Positions 40,254-48,875 of a stretch of DNA of 59,485 bases are shown in pieces. Positions within the stretch are counted from its first letter, which is position 1. Each line of letters begins with the position of its first letter. Origin of the DNA: Corynebacterium lipophiloflavum DSM 44291 (GTDB taxonomy: Bacteria; Actinomycetota; Actinomycetes; Mycobacteriales; Mycobacteriaceae); NCBI RefSeq assembly GCF_000159635.1, contig NZ_GG667192.1, forward strand, positions 317,003 through 376,487, written 5' to 3'. The position numbers were made by a program, and so were the translations under genes. The notes below the pieces were generated by a model that was not told where the DNA came from, searched no databases, and saw nothing but the letters and a program-made list of their open reading frames with translations.

Positions 40254-41540
40254 ATGATCCGAGCGAGCTCGTCTCAGGTGCTCACCCTCGAGGAAGTCAA
40301 CGCAGTTGCCTCACCGTGGAAGGCGCGTGGGCTTGTTCCGACCCTGATCGCCGTCGCTGCGGCGTTCGGGGCGTGGTCGCTGCTTCTGCCCGTCGTGCCC
40401 ACCGCGGTGCTCGACGCCGGTGGTTCGGAGACACTCGCCGGGGGCTCTACGGGCGCGTTCATGGCCGCGACCGTGATCACCCAGATCTTCGTGCCAAAGC
40501 TGCTGCGGCGCTTCGGCTACCGCGCGGTCATTGCCGTTGCCTCGTTGCTGCTCGGCCTGCCCGCCCTGGGCTACGCGCTCGGGATGGATCCGGTCATCGT
40601 GATCGCCGTGAGCGTGATCCGCGGCATCGGCTTCGGCGCACTTTCGGTTGCGGAGGCCGCGATCATCACCGAGCTCGTGCCGCTGCGCCTGCTTGGCCGC
40701 ACCGCGGGGATCTTTGGCCTCAGTGTAGGGTTCTCCCAAATGATCGCTCTGCCCTCGGGTCTCGCGCTGGCGGATCGGGTGGGATACGAGCCGGTCTACG
40801 CCCTCGCCGCCGCAATCGGGTTAGTTGGGCTGGTCGTGTGCGTGCGCATCCCGATCATCCCCGCGGCCGCCCCCTCGATAGCGGACTTGAGCTCGGTGCG
40901 GGTGCCCCTGTGGCGCCTGGTGGCGGTTCCGATGATCGCACTGGCGCTGGTCACCACCGCCTACGGCGCAGTGACGAACTTCCTGCCGATCAGCGTGCGC
41001 GAGCTCGACCCCACAGCTGGCGCGGCGTTCGGGGGTGTGCTGCTGGCGGTGATGAACTTCGCGGCGATGTTCTCGCGCTACTACGCAGGCGTTGTCCTGG
41101 ACAGGCGCGGAGTGCCCGGGACGGTGCTCATCCCGTTCCAGGTGTCCGCCGCAGCCGGCATTGTCCTCATCGCGGTCGTCATCTGGGCTGAAGCCAGCGT
41201 GTGGTGGCTGCTGCTCGCCGCGTTTTTGTACGGCGCCGGCTTCGGCGCGGTGCAAAACGAGTCCCTCACCATGCTGTTCTACCGACTGCCCAAGTCCAAG
41301 TCTTCTGAGGCTTCCGCGATGTGGAACGTCGCCTTCGACAGCGGAACCGGCCTCGGCTCGACCGCCTACGGCGCGCTGCTCACATCGATGACCATGGCGC
41401 CCATGTTCGGCGTTGCGGGCGTGGTTGTCGCCGTCGGCATCGCGGTCACCGTGGCGGACCTCGTGTTGGGCCGCAACCGCGTCGTCGAGGTCAACAATTT
41501 GGCCGTGCGGTTGAAATCGGTGCGCGCGCCCGGCAGATAG
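40254..41540 (+). CDS. major facilitator superfamily transporter
   Basis: A 12-segment transporter of 428 residues. The conserved loop after segment 2 reads FVPKLLRRFGYRAVI; the following membrane helices are regular. The start ATG has GTAGGAG upstream and lies three bases after the small membrane gene. The substrate is unknown; its place in the his operon suggests histidine or an intermediate, but that is inference. Confidence 0.85.
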   Translation: MIRASSSQVLTLEEVNAVASPWKARGLVPTLIAVAAAFGAWSLLLPVVPTAVLDAGGSETLAGGSTGAFMAATVITQIFVPKLLRRFGYRAVIAVASLLLGLPALGYALGMDPVIVIAVSVIRGIGFGALSVAEAAIITELVPLRLLGRTAGIFGLSVGFSQMIALPSGLALADRVGYEPVYALAAAIGLVGLVVCVRIPIIPAAAPSIADLSSVRVPLWRLVAVPMIALALVTTAYGAVTNFLPISVRELDPTAGAAFGGVLLAVMNFAAMFSRYYAGVVLDRRGVPGTVLIPFQVSAAAGIVLIAVVIWAEASVWWLLLAAFLYGAGFGAVQNESLTMLFYRLPKSKSSEASAMWNVAFDSGTGLGSTAYGALLTSMTMAPMFGVAGVVVAVGIAVTVADLVLGRNRVVEVNNLAVRLKSVRAPGR

Positions 41541-41559
41541 CAGCGGGCGCAAGCGGCGC

Positions 41560-41565
41560 TAGACT
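41560..41565 (+). promoter_or_regulatory. -10 of hisH, leaderless
   Basis: TAGACT lies eight bases before ATG 41574. No ribosome site is present, and there is a 33-base gap after the MFS gene, so hisH-hisA-impA-hisF-hisI probably begins here. Confidence 0.6.
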
Positions 41566-41573
41566 TAACCACC

Positions 41574-42224
41574 ATGACGCCACCGATTTCGCCTTCCGTT
41601 GTTCTGCTCGACTATGGGGCCGGAAACATCCGCTCGGCCCAGCGCGCGCTCGAGCACGTCGGGGCGAGCGTCACCGTCACCGACGACCCGAAGCTGGCTG
41701 TCGAAGCCGATGGCCTTGTCGTTCCCGGTGTTGGGGCGTTCGCGTCGTGCATGGAGGGGTTGCGCGCTGTCAACGCCCCGCGCGTAATCGGTCAACGCCT
41801 GGCGGGTTCTCGCCCCGTGCTCGGCATCTGCGTCGGTTTTCAGGTGCTCTTTGAACGCGGGGTTGAGCACGGGGTGGATGCCTCGGGGATCGGGGAGTGG
41901 CCCGGGGTCGTCGATAAGCTGCAGGCGAAGGTGCTGCCGCACATGGGGTGGAACACCGTGGACATCGCGCCGGGCTCGGAGCTTTTCGCCGGGCTGGACC
42001 CGGAGACGAGGTTCTACTTCGTGCACTCCTACGGCGTGCGTTCGTGGGAAATGCAGCCGGACGAGTTTATCGCCGCTCCAGCTGTGTCGTGGGCCGAGCA
42101 CGGCGGGGACCGCTTCGTCGCCGCGGTGGAAAACGGCCCGCTGTGGGCCACCCAGTTGCACCCGGAGAAGTCCGGGGAGGCGGGCCTGGCGCTGCTGCGA
42201 AACTGGGTGGGAACCCTGCGTTAG
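41574..42224 (+). CDS. hisH: imidazole glycerol phosphate synthase, glutaminase subunit
   Basis: It supplies ammonia to HisF. The protein has 216 residues with the class I glutaminase triad: Cys in [10 protein letters not shown], His and Glu in [21 protein letters not shown] at the N-terminus is typical. Its TAG stop is also the start of the TAGACT element before hisA. Confidence 0.97.
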   Translation: MTPPISPSVVLLDYGAGNIRSAQRALEHVGASVTVTDDPKLAVEADGLVVPGVGAFASCMEGLRAVNAPRVIGQRLAGSRPVLGICVGFQVLFERGVEHGVDASGIGEWPGVVDKLQAKVLPHMGWNTVDIAPGSELFAGLDPETRFYFVHSYGVRSWEMQPDEFIAAPAVSWAEHGGDRFVAAVENGPLWATQLHPEKSGEAGLALLRNWVGTLR

Positions 42225-42227
42225 ACT
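42222..42227 (+). promoter_or_regulatory. -10 overlapping the hisH stop, leaderless
   Basis: TAGACT, beginning with the hisH stop codon, lies eight bases before ATG 42236. It would give hisA its own leaderless promoter inside the operon. Confidence 0.5.
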
Positions 42228-42235
42228 TGGGCGCT

Positions 42236-42979
42236 ATGAGTTTCACACTTCTGCCCGCCGTGGACGTCGTCAACGGCCAAGCGGTGCGCCTCGACCAGGG
42301 CGAGGCCGGCACCGAAAAGAGCTACGGCTCCCCACTCGAGGCGGCCGAGCGGTGGCGCGACGAGGGAGCTCAGTGGCTGCATTTCGTGGACCTCGACGCC
42401 GCCTTCGGCCGCGGTTCCAACCACGAACTGATGGCCGAGATCACGCGCAACCTCGGCATCGACGTCGAGCTGACGGGGGGCATTCGTGACGACGCCTCCC
42501 TCGAGCGCGCCCTCGCCACGGGCGCGAAGCGGGTCAACATCGGAACCGCAGCGCTGAACAACCCGCAGTGGACCGCGGAAGCTATCAAGCGCCACGGCGA
42601 GGCTATCGCCATCGACATTGCGGTGCGCGAGGAGGACGGGCAGTGGCGCACCAAGGGCCACGGCTGGACCTCCGACGGCGGCGACCTGTGGGAGGTTGTC
42701 GAGTTTTTCGACGCCGCCGGGTGCACGCGCTTCGTGGTCACCGATGTCAGCCGCGACGGAACGCTGAGCGGGCCGAACGTTGACTTGCTGCGCGACGTTT
42801 CGGCGGCAACTGACGCTCTCGTTACGGCGAGCGGCGGGGTGTCGTCGATAAGCGATGTGCTCGAGATCGCGCAGTACGCGGACGAGGGGATCGACTCGGT
42901 CATCATCGGCAAGGCGCTCTACGAGCACAAATTCACCCTTCGTGAAGCTCTTGACGCGCTGGGGCGCGCCGAGGGCTGA
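42236..42979 (+). CDS. hisA: ProFAR isomerase
   Basis: A TIM barrel of 247 residues. It opens with LLPAVDVVNGQAVRLDQGEAG, and the second catalytic region is FVVTDVSRDGTLSGPN. In actinobacteria that lack trpF this enzyme can act as PriA and also serve tryptophan synthesis. Whether this one is bifunctional depends on the presence of trpF elsewhere and cannot be read from sequence here. Confidence 0.95.
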   Translation: MSFTLLPAVDVVNGQAVRLDQGEAGTEKSYGSPLEAAERWRDEGAQWLHFVDLDAAFGRGSNHELMAEITRNLGIDVELTGGIRDDASLERALATGAKRVNIGTAALNNPQWTAEAIKRHGEAIAIDIAVREEDGQWRTKGHGWTSDGGDLWEVVEFFDAAGCTRFVVTDVSRDGTLSGPNVDLLRDVSAATDALVTASGGVSSISDVLEIAQYADEGIDSVIIGKALYEHKFTLREALDALGRAEG

Positions 42980-43011
42980 TACCGCGCCGTTCTTTTATAA
43001 GGATTTTTGAG

Positions 43012-43017
43012 TAAAGT
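43012..43017 (+). promoter_or_regulatory. candidate -10 of impA, leaderless
   Basis: TAAAGT lies six bases before ATG 43024, in a short A+T-rich gap (TTCTTTTATAAGGATTTT upstream). A ribosome site TAAGGA also occurs about 25 bases before the ATG, too far to be used. Confidence 0.45.
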
Positions 43018-43023
43018 AGCGAT

Positions 43024-43815
43024 ATGGATAGCAACGAGCACTACCTCGAGATCGCGGAGTCGGTCGTGGACGAGGCGCGCGAGCTATTCATCTCCCACCT
43101 TGGCGCGGCACCGGCGCTTTTCAAAGCGTCGGGTGACTTCGCCACGGAAGCGGATCTCGCGATTGAAAAGCTCATGCGTTCCCGGCTGACCCAGGAAACT
43201 GGGATCCCCGTCTACGGTGAGGAACAAGGCGGCGACCTCAACTCCTCGGCGTGCTGGGTAGTCGACCCCATTGACGGCACCTCGAACTATTCGTCCGGGA
43301 ACCCGAACTGTTCCATTCTGGTTTCGCTGATTCTCAACGGCCAGCCGGTGGTCGCCGTGACCGATATCCCGCTGATGAACATGCGGCTGACCGGGATGGA
43401 TGGCTCGCCGGTTTACCTCAACGGCCAGGCGCTTCCGGCGATTGGCACCGATAACACCGCCGCGTCGCAGGTCGGGGTTGGCTCGGTGCGCTCGCCCGAC
43501 TCCGAGCGCTTCCCCGCGGACGTTCGCCTCAACATGATTGCCACGCTGGCGGACACCGACTTGCGGCCCCGCATCTCCGGGTCGGTGGGGGTGGATTTCG
43601 CTTTTGTCGCTCAGGGGATTTACCAGGCAGCGGTGAGTTTCTCGCCGCATTTGTGGGACAATTCCGCGGGGATTTTGCTGTCACGCTGCGCGGGTGCCGT
43701 GGTCACAGGTCCGGACGGGGAACCGTGGACGATGGACGCCGTTGGCGTCATCGCGGGCACCCGCCGGGCGCACAAGATCGCACTGAGCACGATGCGATCC
43801 GTTTCCTCCAAGTGA
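43024..43815 (+). CDS. impA: inositol monophosphatase family protein
   Basis: A magnesium-dependent phosphatase of 263 residues. Family motifs are [25 protein letters not shown] and LWDNSAG. Located between hisA and hisF exactly as impA in C. glutamicum. Although HisN (histidinol-phosphate phosphatase) belongs to the same superfamily, the C. glutamicum HisN is encoded elsewhere, so this is more likely an inositol phosphatase or a related sugar phosphatase. Confidence 0.88.
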   Translation: MDSNEHYLEIAESVVDEARELFISHLGAAPALFKASGDFATEADLAIEKLMRSRLTQETGIPVYGEEQGGDLNSSACWVVDPIDGTSNYSSGNPNCSILVSLILNGQPVVAVTDIPLMNMRLTGMDGSPVYLNGQALPAIGTDNTAASQVGVGSVRSPDSERFPADVRLNMIATLADTDLRPRISGSVGVDFAFVAQGIYQAAVSFSPHLWDNSAGILLSRCAGAVVTGPDGEPWTMDAVGVIAGTRRAHKIALSTMRSVSSK

Positions 43816-43831
43816 AAGGGCAAAGTCAAAC

Positions 43832-44605
43832 ATGGGTGTCGCGATACGGGTCATTCCCTGCCTCGACGTGGACAACGGCCGCGTGGTCAAGGGAGTCAAC
43901 TTCGAGAACCTGCGTGACGCGGGCGACCCCGTCGAGCTGGCCAAGCGGTACGGCGACGAGGGCGCCGACGAGCTGACGTTTCTCGACGTCACCGCGTCAA
44001 CAGCGGGCCGCGGGACCATGCTCGATGTCGTGCGGCGCACGGCGGAAAAGGTGTTTATCCCGCTGACCGTGGGCGGGGGAGTGCGCTCGGTTGACGACGT
44101 CCGCGAGCTGCTGCGCGCCGGCGCCGACAAGGTCAGCGTCAACACCGCGGCGATCGCCAACCCCAATCTGATCCGCGAGCTTGCCGAGCGCTTCGGCGCC
44201 CAGTGCGTTGTTCTCTCCGTCGACGCGAGGCGGGTTCCGGAAGGTCGAACGCCCCAACCATCCGGTTTTGAAGTGACGACGCATGGCGGCACTCGCTCGG
44301 AGGGCATCGACGCGATCGAGTGGGCGCGCAGGGGCGAGGAGCTCGGTGCGGGCGAGATTCTGCTGAATTCCATGGATGGCGACGGCACCAAGGCTGGCTT
44401 CGACATCGAACTGATCGAGAAGGTCCGCGCGGCAGTGACCGTTCCCGTCATCGCCTCCGGAGGTGCCGGCGAAGCGGCGCACTTCCCACCCGCCGTTGCA
44501 GCCGGCGCCGACGCGGTCTTGGCGGCCTCGATTTTTCACTTCGGGGAAGTTTCCATTGCTGAGGTGAAAGATTCGTTGCGTGCTGAGGGACAGGAGGTCC
44601 GGTGA
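43832..44605 (+). CDS. hisF: imidazole glycerol phosphate synthase, cyclase subunit
   Basis: It closes the imidazole ring using ammonia from HisH. TIM barrel of 257 residues. It begins [20 protein letters not shown], with the catalytic Asp; the other catalytic Asp is in [14 protein letters not shown]. Its 3' end overlaps hisI by four bases. Confidence 0.98.
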   Translation: MGVAIRVIPCLDVDNGRVVKGVNFENLRDAGDPVELAKRYGDEGADELTFLDVTASTAGRGTMLDVVRRTAEKVFIPLTVGGGVRSVDDVRELLRAGADKVSVNTAAIANPNLIRELAERFGAQCVVLSVDARRVPEGRTPQPSGFEVTTHGGTRSEGIDAIEWARRGEELGAGEILLNSMDGDGTKAGFDIELIEKVRAAVTVPVIASGGAGEAAHFPPAVAAGADAVLAASIFHFGEVSIAEVKDSLRAEGQEVR

Positions 44606-44955
44606 CAAACCCCGCCGATTTCACTCTCGACCCCGCGATTGCGGCGCGGCTGAAGCGCAATAGCGCGGGCCTTGTGCCCGCGATCGTGCAGGCCCACGGC
44701 ACCGGCGAGGTGCTCATGATGGCTTGGATGGATGACCACGCACTGGCCCACACCCTGGCCACACGCCAGGGCACCTACTACTCGCGGTCGCGGGGGGAGT
44801 ACTGGATCAAAGGTCTGACCTCAGGAAACACCCAGGAAGTCACGGGGGTTCGCCTCGATTGCGACGGGGACACCCTGTTGGTCACCGTCAAGCAGGTCGG
44901 CGGGGCGTGCCACACAGGGGATCGCACCTGCTTCGATGACGACGAGTTGCTGTGA
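44602..44955 (+). CDS. hisI: phosphoribosyl-AMP cyclohydrolase
   Basis: A zinc enzyme of 117 residues without the HisE pyrophosphohydrolase half. Conserved motifs are [39 protein letters not shown] and the Cys residues in [15 protein letters not shown] 44602 overlaps the hisF stop. It is the last gene of the his unit. Confidence 0.97.
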   Translation: MTNPADFTLDPAIAARLKRNSAGLVPAIVQAHGTGEVLMMAWMDDHALAHTLATRQGTYYSRSRGEYWIKGLTSGNTQEVTGVRLDCDGDTLLVTVKQVGGACHTGDRTCFDDDELL

Positions 44956-44978
44956 GCTTCTTGCACTTACTTTCTGAT

Positions 44979-45087
44979 CGCTGAGGTCTAGTAGCTATAC
45001 CTCAGCGGGTGGGGCGTCCCATGCGTCACAAGCGACCTGGGGTTTTGCGGGGGTGTCGCGTTGAGGTCTAGTAGCTATACCTCAGCG
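44979..45087. repeat. pair of identical 29-bp hairpins
   Basis: CGCTGAGGT-CTAGTAGCTAT-ACCTCAGCG at 44979-45007 recurs at 45059-45087 with one change in the first arm. The arms are 9 bp perfect and extend inward (TAG and CTA), so each folds into a near-complete stem with a 3-base loop. The 51 bases between include GCGAC and GTCGC as another pair. Location right after hisI suggests transcript ends or a binding site; there is no T-run. Confidence 0.85.
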
Positions 45088-45104
45088 ACCGAACCGCCGC
45101 TGAA

Positions 45105-45155
45105 AAAGTGAGCTACTCCCCGGAAGTGGGGCTGAGAAATCAGCCAAACTTCTCA
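45105..45155 (-). terminator. branched terminator of the 46.0-45.2 kb gene pair
   Basis: On the minus strand, GTGAG and CTCAC form an outer stem, followed by TTTTT. Inside are two hairpins: GGCTGA-TTTC-TCAGCC (45130-45145) and CCCC/GGGG. The T-run after the outer stem is the usual intrinsic terminator arrangement. On the plus strand the inner hairpin has a GAAA tetraloop. Confidence 0.55.
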
Positions 45156-45213
45156 CAGGGAGCAGTTGAGGAAACCGGGGTTGCCCGAACGCGATTATCA
45201 TTCAAACCATTTT

Positions 45214-45435
45214 CTAACCTACGTTGAACGAATACCGGCCGGTCAGGCCGTTGTGAATGATAACGGAGTAGCTCTGCCCAGTGGCTTCCGCGCCCTCCAC
45301 GAAAGTCTTTAGCTCTTGGCCGTTGTAGTAACGGGTCAACTCTAGATATAGCAGCAGTAGAAGAAATATTCCCACTACAAGAATCGCGACGAACAGCGTT
45401 GGTGCTGCTGCTTTTGCTTCGTTTACTTCTGGCAT
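45214..45435 (-). CDS. small membrane protein, lower-G+C pair
   Basis: A protein of 73 residues with a short N-terminal part, one strongly hydrophobic segment (TLFVAILVVGIFLLLLLYLEL) and a polar tail of about 40 residues (YNGQELKTFVEGAEATGQSY). It overlaps the end of the preceding gene by 13 bases and has GGAGGG upstream, so it is translated together with it. No family recognised. Confidence 0.65.
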   Translation of the reverse strand: MPEVNEAKAAAPTLFVAILVVGIFLLLLLYLELTRYYNGQELKTFVEGAEATGQSYSVIIHNGLTGRYSFNVG

Positions 45436-46034
45436 TCGAACCGGTACCCTCCTTCCCGGCTTGCGGCTCCGGAATCTGTTGTTCCTTCCACACCGGCCGA
45501 ATCTCGACTATCTACAACCGGGTTCCCGCCGTTGGCAAAACACTGATGTATGGGATTCTGCTTTTCAGCGTGGGAGGTGTACATCGCATAGAAGATCAGC
45601 CCACCGCCAGTGATAATTCCCAAGATGGCCACGCCGCCCCAGATGATCGCGGGTGCGATCCGGAAGGAAACTCTTGAGTTAGTGGATTCGCGAAGTTCTT
45701 TAGGGTTGTAGCCGTTGTCGGACGGTTTTTCCAGCCCAGAGCGGATTTGTTCAACCTCGGCAGGAGTGACGCGCTCGTAATCGAGCCCCCGTGTGTCGAG
45801 GCGGATCTCGTCGGCCAATGCATCGTAGTACATCGATTCTGCCAGTACTAGTGGGCCCTTGATGTGGGGATTCTGATGCTGCTCGTGTGCCTGGGCTAAC
45901 GGTGAGGGTGCGATATGCGGAAGAGCGAAAGACGCGTCCACAGCGAGCGAGGTTATAGCGGAGCGTGCTTTGCACAATGTTACTTCTCTTAGCGTTCTCG
46001 AGCTCAAGGGATTCGATGGAATAGGGGCAATCAA
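45423..46034 (-). CDS. membrane protein of unknown function, lower-G+C pair
   Basis: A protein of up to 203 residues. About 115 soluble residues (ALADEIRLDTRGLDYERV, TPAEVEQIRSGLEKP) precede one membrane segment (PAIIWGGVAILGIITGGGLIF), followed by about 55 residues with two cysteines (HQCFANGGN and RFECQK). The first start candidate is TTG 46034; other TTG or GTG codons downstream are possible. G+C in two 60-base samples (45541-45600, 45661-45720) is about 48 per cent, against 73 per cent in a hisF sample (44281-44340). No family recognised. Confidence 0.55.
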   Translation of the reverse strand: MIAPIPSNPLSSRTLREVTLCKARSAITSLAVDASFALPHIAPSPLAQAHEQHQNPHIKGPLVLAESMYYDALADEIRLDTRGLDYERVTPAEVEQIRSGLEKPSDNGYNPKELRESTNSRVSFRIAPAIIWGGVAILGIITGGGLIFYAMYTSHAEKQNPIHQCFANGGNPVVDSRDSAGVEGTTDSGAASREGGYRFECQK

Positions 46035-46246
46035 CAGAGGGATCGACTGAGGCGACAGCTGAGGCTCGCAATGAGCCTGTCAAGCCATCACAACTTCAAC
46101 GTCGGTCATCTACACTGCCATCTCCACTGCGGACGCTATCTAAGCCATTCGTGAGCTTCATGGGTCCTCAACGAATTCGGTACTTTCGTTCCATCCTCGA
46201 CGCCAACAACAACAAACCCGCGCACGTCGCCTCCCAGCCTCTGCTC

Positions 46247-46252
46247 TAGGAT
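46247..46252 (+). promoter_or_regulatory. -10 of the TIGR02234 gene, leaderless
   Basis: TAGGAT lies seven bases before ATG 46260 with no ribosome site, the same hexamer as before dnaE. The 225-base gap 46035-46259 upstream holds no recognised gene. Confidence 0.55.
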
Positions 46253-46259
46253 CGAGCTC

Positions 46260-46940
46260 ATGGCACAGCGATCAGCGGATAAGGGCCTGTCGCGTATCGG
46301 CGCAGCCGGCATCGGTTTAGGCGGGATCATCGTGGCGGCTTTCGCCCGCGCGCCGTGGATGCACGTCAGCTACTTCGACGACCGCGTCGGCGGCGGGGTC
46401 CGCGCTCTGTCGGGGGCGCAGTGGTCCACCGAAGCCTCGGCGGTTGCGCTTCTTCTGCTGGCCGCGGGAGTCGCCGCGCTTGCTTTACGACGCCTCCCCC
46501 GACGCATCATCGGCGCAATCGCGGCCGTTGCCGCCGTGGGCGCGGCACTATCTCCGCTGAACCTCCTTGTTTCCGGCGCGGACCCCGAGCGGGTGCGCAC
46601 CCTGCTTACCGCCGGCGCCGGGGAGGCGCAGGCGCGCGAGGGCACGATCTCTGCCATGGCGGAGATAACCTCCATCCAGGTCAACCCCGTGTATCTGGTG
46701 TTGACACTGCTCGGTTTTCTGCTCGCCGCGGCGGGCGGGGTGGCGGTGGCGGCGCGCCCCGGTGTGGATTCCGCGAAGCAGAACAAGTACGAAACCGAGG
46801 CGGTGCGCAGGCAGAAGATCGGTTCCGATCTCGAGGAGAACCCGGATTCGGGCAGAGTGTTGTGGGATGCGTTGGACGCGGACATCGACCCGACGGATCC
46901 GGCCGGTGGTGTTGGGGAGGGCGTCGATAAGCAGCGTTAG
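46260..46940 (+). CDS. trp-region membrane protein (TIGR02234 family)
   Basis: A protein of 226 residues with four hydrophobic segments: about 14-32, 58-74, 80-104 and 140-163. The family is found next to trp genes in actinobacteria, for example between trpE and trpC in mycobacteria; its function is unknown. The motif pattern RAPWMHVSYFDD after the first segment is typical. The polar C-terminus (about 170-226) is charged. It is followed by trpC-like and keeps the ancestral neighbour order. Confidence 0.85.
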   Translation: MAQRSADKGLSRIGAAGIGLGGIIVAAFARAPWMHVSYFDDRVGGGVRALSGAQWSTEASAVALLLLAAGVAALALRRLPRRIIGAIAAVAAVGAALSPLNLLVSGADPERVRTLLTAGAGEAQAREGTISAMAEITSIQVNPVYLVLTLLGFLLAAAGGVAVAARPGVDSAKQNKYETEAVRRQKIGSDLEENPDSGRVLWDALDADIDPTDPAGGVGEGVDKQR

Positions 46941-46941
46941 C

Positions 46942-46967
46942 GCGCGCCCGATTTTTTGTCGGCGCGC
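46942..46967. terminator. hairpin between the TIGR02234 and trpC-like genes
   Basis: GCGCGCCCGA-TTTTTTG-TCGGCGCGC forms a 9-bp stem with one bulged base and a T-rich loop. It follows the stop by a few bases. Because the T-run is in the loop and not after the stem, it is not a standard intrinsic terminator; it may slow or partially end transcription. Confidence 0.35.
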
Positions 46968-47007
46968 TTGGGCGGTTACCCTTATGCGCAGCGGAAGGGA
47001 GACGGTT

Positions 47008-47835
47008 ATGCATACGGCAAAAGTCGCGAACGGCGTTGTCGCCGCCGTGTTGCGCGACGTCGAAAAGCGTGAAGCCGTCATTCCTTTTCAAGACATCAAG
47101 GCGCGCTCGCGGGAGATGGAGCCGACCCGTGATGTGCGCGCCGCGCTGTTGCGCCACGGTTGCGGGGTGATCGTCGAGATCAAGCGCAACTCGCCCGTTT
47201 TCGGCCCGACGGCCCCGTTCGCCCAGAGCGAAACCCCTGTCGAGGATGTGGCCCGCGCGATCGAGGCTGGTGGCGCTCACCTCATCGCCTGCCAAACGGA
47301 GCGGCTGCGTTTCGACGGCTCCCTGACGGACATGGCGAAGGCCCGCGACGCCGTGGAGCTTCCCATGGTGTGCCGCGATGTGATCGTCGACCCGTACCAA
47401 ATCCACGAGGCGCGTTGTTTCGGTGCGGACATGATCCCCTTACAGGTAGGCATCCTCGACCAAAACCGGCTCGAGGCGCTGATAGACCGCGCTGAGTCCT
47501 TAGGCATGGTGGTGATGGCGGAAGTGCGCACCGGCGAGGAGGCCGACAGGGCGCTGGACGCCGGTGCCACCGTCATCGCCGTCAACTCCTGGACCTTCGA
47601 TACCAACTCCCTCAACCCCGCTGCTTTCGCTGAGATCGCACCGGGGTTGCCGTCTGCTGTGATCAAGATCAGCCTCGGCGGGGTGCGCACCGCGCGCGAC
47701 CTCATCGACGCCGCCTCCTCCGGCGCCGACGCCGTCTTAGCCGCCGAGGCCGTGATGAGCTCGGAAGATGTCACGGCGGCCACGCGCCGACTCGCGGCGG
47801 CGGGCCAACACCCGGCCTGCCCTTCGCGCAGCTAA
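47008..47835 (+). CDS. TrpC-like protein, catalytic residues missing
   Basis: A protein of 275 residues aligning along its whole length with indole-3-glycerol phosphate synthase ([41 protein letters not shown]). Relative to active enzymes, E57, K59, E172 and N193 are kept, but the general-acid Lys of RKDF is Arg123 (CRDV), the Arg of N-[NAS]-R-D is Trp195, and the Glu-Ser of ESG are Leu223-Gly224. These positions are essential in the studied enzymes, so I do not expect normal IGPS activity. GGAAGGGAG precedes ATG 47008. It lies between the TIGR02234 gene and lgt, the old trp neighbourhood. Confidence 0.85.
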   Translation: MHTAKVANGVVAAVLRDVEKREAVIPFQDIKARSREMEPTRDVRAALLRHGCGVIVEIKRNSPVFGPTAPFAQSETPVEDVARAIEAGGAHLIACQTERLRFDGSLTDMAKARDAVELPMVCRDVIVDPYQIHEARCFGADMIPLQVGILDQNRLEALIDRAESLGMVVMAEVRTGEEADRALDAGATVIAVNSWTFDTNSLNPAAFAEIAPGLPSAVIKISLGGVRTARDLIDAASSGADAVLAAEAVMSSEDVTAATRRLAAAGQHPACPSRS

Positions 47836-47878
47836 CCGCGTTTCCGTTTCCCCTTCGGCGGCCTTATCGGGCACACTA

Positions 47879-48850
47879 ATGGGCGTGGAAACCATGATCT
47901 TGGCCAACATTCCTTCGCCGCCGCAGGGCGTCTGGCACATTGGGCCGGTGCCCATCCGCGCCTATTCGTTGTGCATCATCACCGGCATCATCATCGCCCT
48001 GTGGCTGACGCTCAAGCGCTACAAGGCGAAGGGCGGGGACCCGGACGTGGTGTGGGACGCGGCGATCGTCGCGATTCCTGCCGGGATTATCGGCGGGCGC
48101 CTGTACCACGTGATCACGGACTACGACAAGTACTTCGGGCCGGGCCGGGATCCCTGGCAGGCGTTCAACGTGGCCGGCGGAGGTTTGGGCATCCTCGGTG
48201 CGGTGGCGCTGGGCACGCTCGCTGTGTCGGCGCTGTTTCGCTTCAAGAAGGTTCCGCTGGCGCCGTTCGCCGACGCGGCCGCGCCGACAATTATTCTTGC
48301 GCAGGCCATCGGCAGGCTGGGCAACTGGTTCAACCAGGAGCTCTACGGTCGCCCCACGGATGTGCCGTGGGCGCTCGACATCTACTACCGCGTCGACGAA
48401 GCCGGCAACTACGCTCCGCTGACCGGGCGTTCCACCGGTGAGATCGTGGCCAGCGTGCACCCGACATTTCTCTACGAGCTGCTCTGGAACCTCGCCGTCT
48501 TTGCTTTCCTGCTGTGGGCAGAGCGGGCCTGGCGCCTCGGCCACGGGCGCGTTTTCGCTCTCTACCTGGCCGGCTACGCCCTGGGGCGCTTCTTCGTCGA
48601 GCTCATGCGTGCCGACGAGGCCAACCTCATCCTGGGGCTGCGCGTGAACACGTGGGTGTCCGGAATCCTCTTCGTCATCGCGCTGATTGTCTTTCTGCGG
48701 CTGCCGCGGGGGCAGGAAACGGCGGACGAGGTTGACCCCCGCAACGACCGGGAGGGAGAGCCGACCAGCGCCGTTTCCGACTCAGCGAACCCGCCCGCGA
48801 CGCGGTACGGTGGGGAAGCGCACGACGGCTCTAAGCCGCGCACTTATTGA
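47879..48850 (+). CDS. lgt: prolipoprotein diacylglyceryl transferase
   Basis: It adds diacylglycerol to the lipobox cysteine of prolipoproteins. The protein has 323 residues with seven or so membrane segments. The signature [13 protein letters not shown] and the region GGGLGILGA are conserved. The cytoplasmic C-terminal tail (about 285-323) is polar and poorly conserved. Two ATGs (47879, 47894) are possible starts; the first is used. It sits between trpC-like and pyk, as in many actinobacteria. Confidence 0.95.
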   Translation: MGVETMILANIPSPPQGVWHIGPVPIRAYSLCIITGIIIALWLTLKRYKAKGGDPDVVWDAAIVAIPAGIIGGRLYHVITDYDKYFGPGRDPWQAFNVAGGGLGILGAVALGTLAVSALFRFKKVPLAPFADAAAPTIILAQAIGRLGNWFNQELYGRPTDVPWALDIYYRVDEAGNYAPLTGRSTGEIVASVHPTFLYELLWNLAVFAFLLWAERAWRLGHGRVFALYLAGYALGRFFVELMRADEANLILGLRVNTWVSGILFVIALIVFLRLPRGQETADEVDPRNDREGEPTSAVSDSANPPATRYGGEAHDGSKPRTY

Positions 48851-48875
48851 ACCTCGAGCGAAGCTGGTGCACGAA

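Noticed and set aside
45751..46083. Alternative minus-strand frame (110 codons) and a frameshift hypothesis for the 45.4-46.0 kb gene
   Set aside because: I saw no domain in the alternative frame and no continuation that would show a broken longer gene; the shorter call stands.
47008..47835. Plain annotation as active indole-3-glycerol phosphate synthase
   Set aside because: Overall similarity supports the family, but several essential catalytic positions are replaced.
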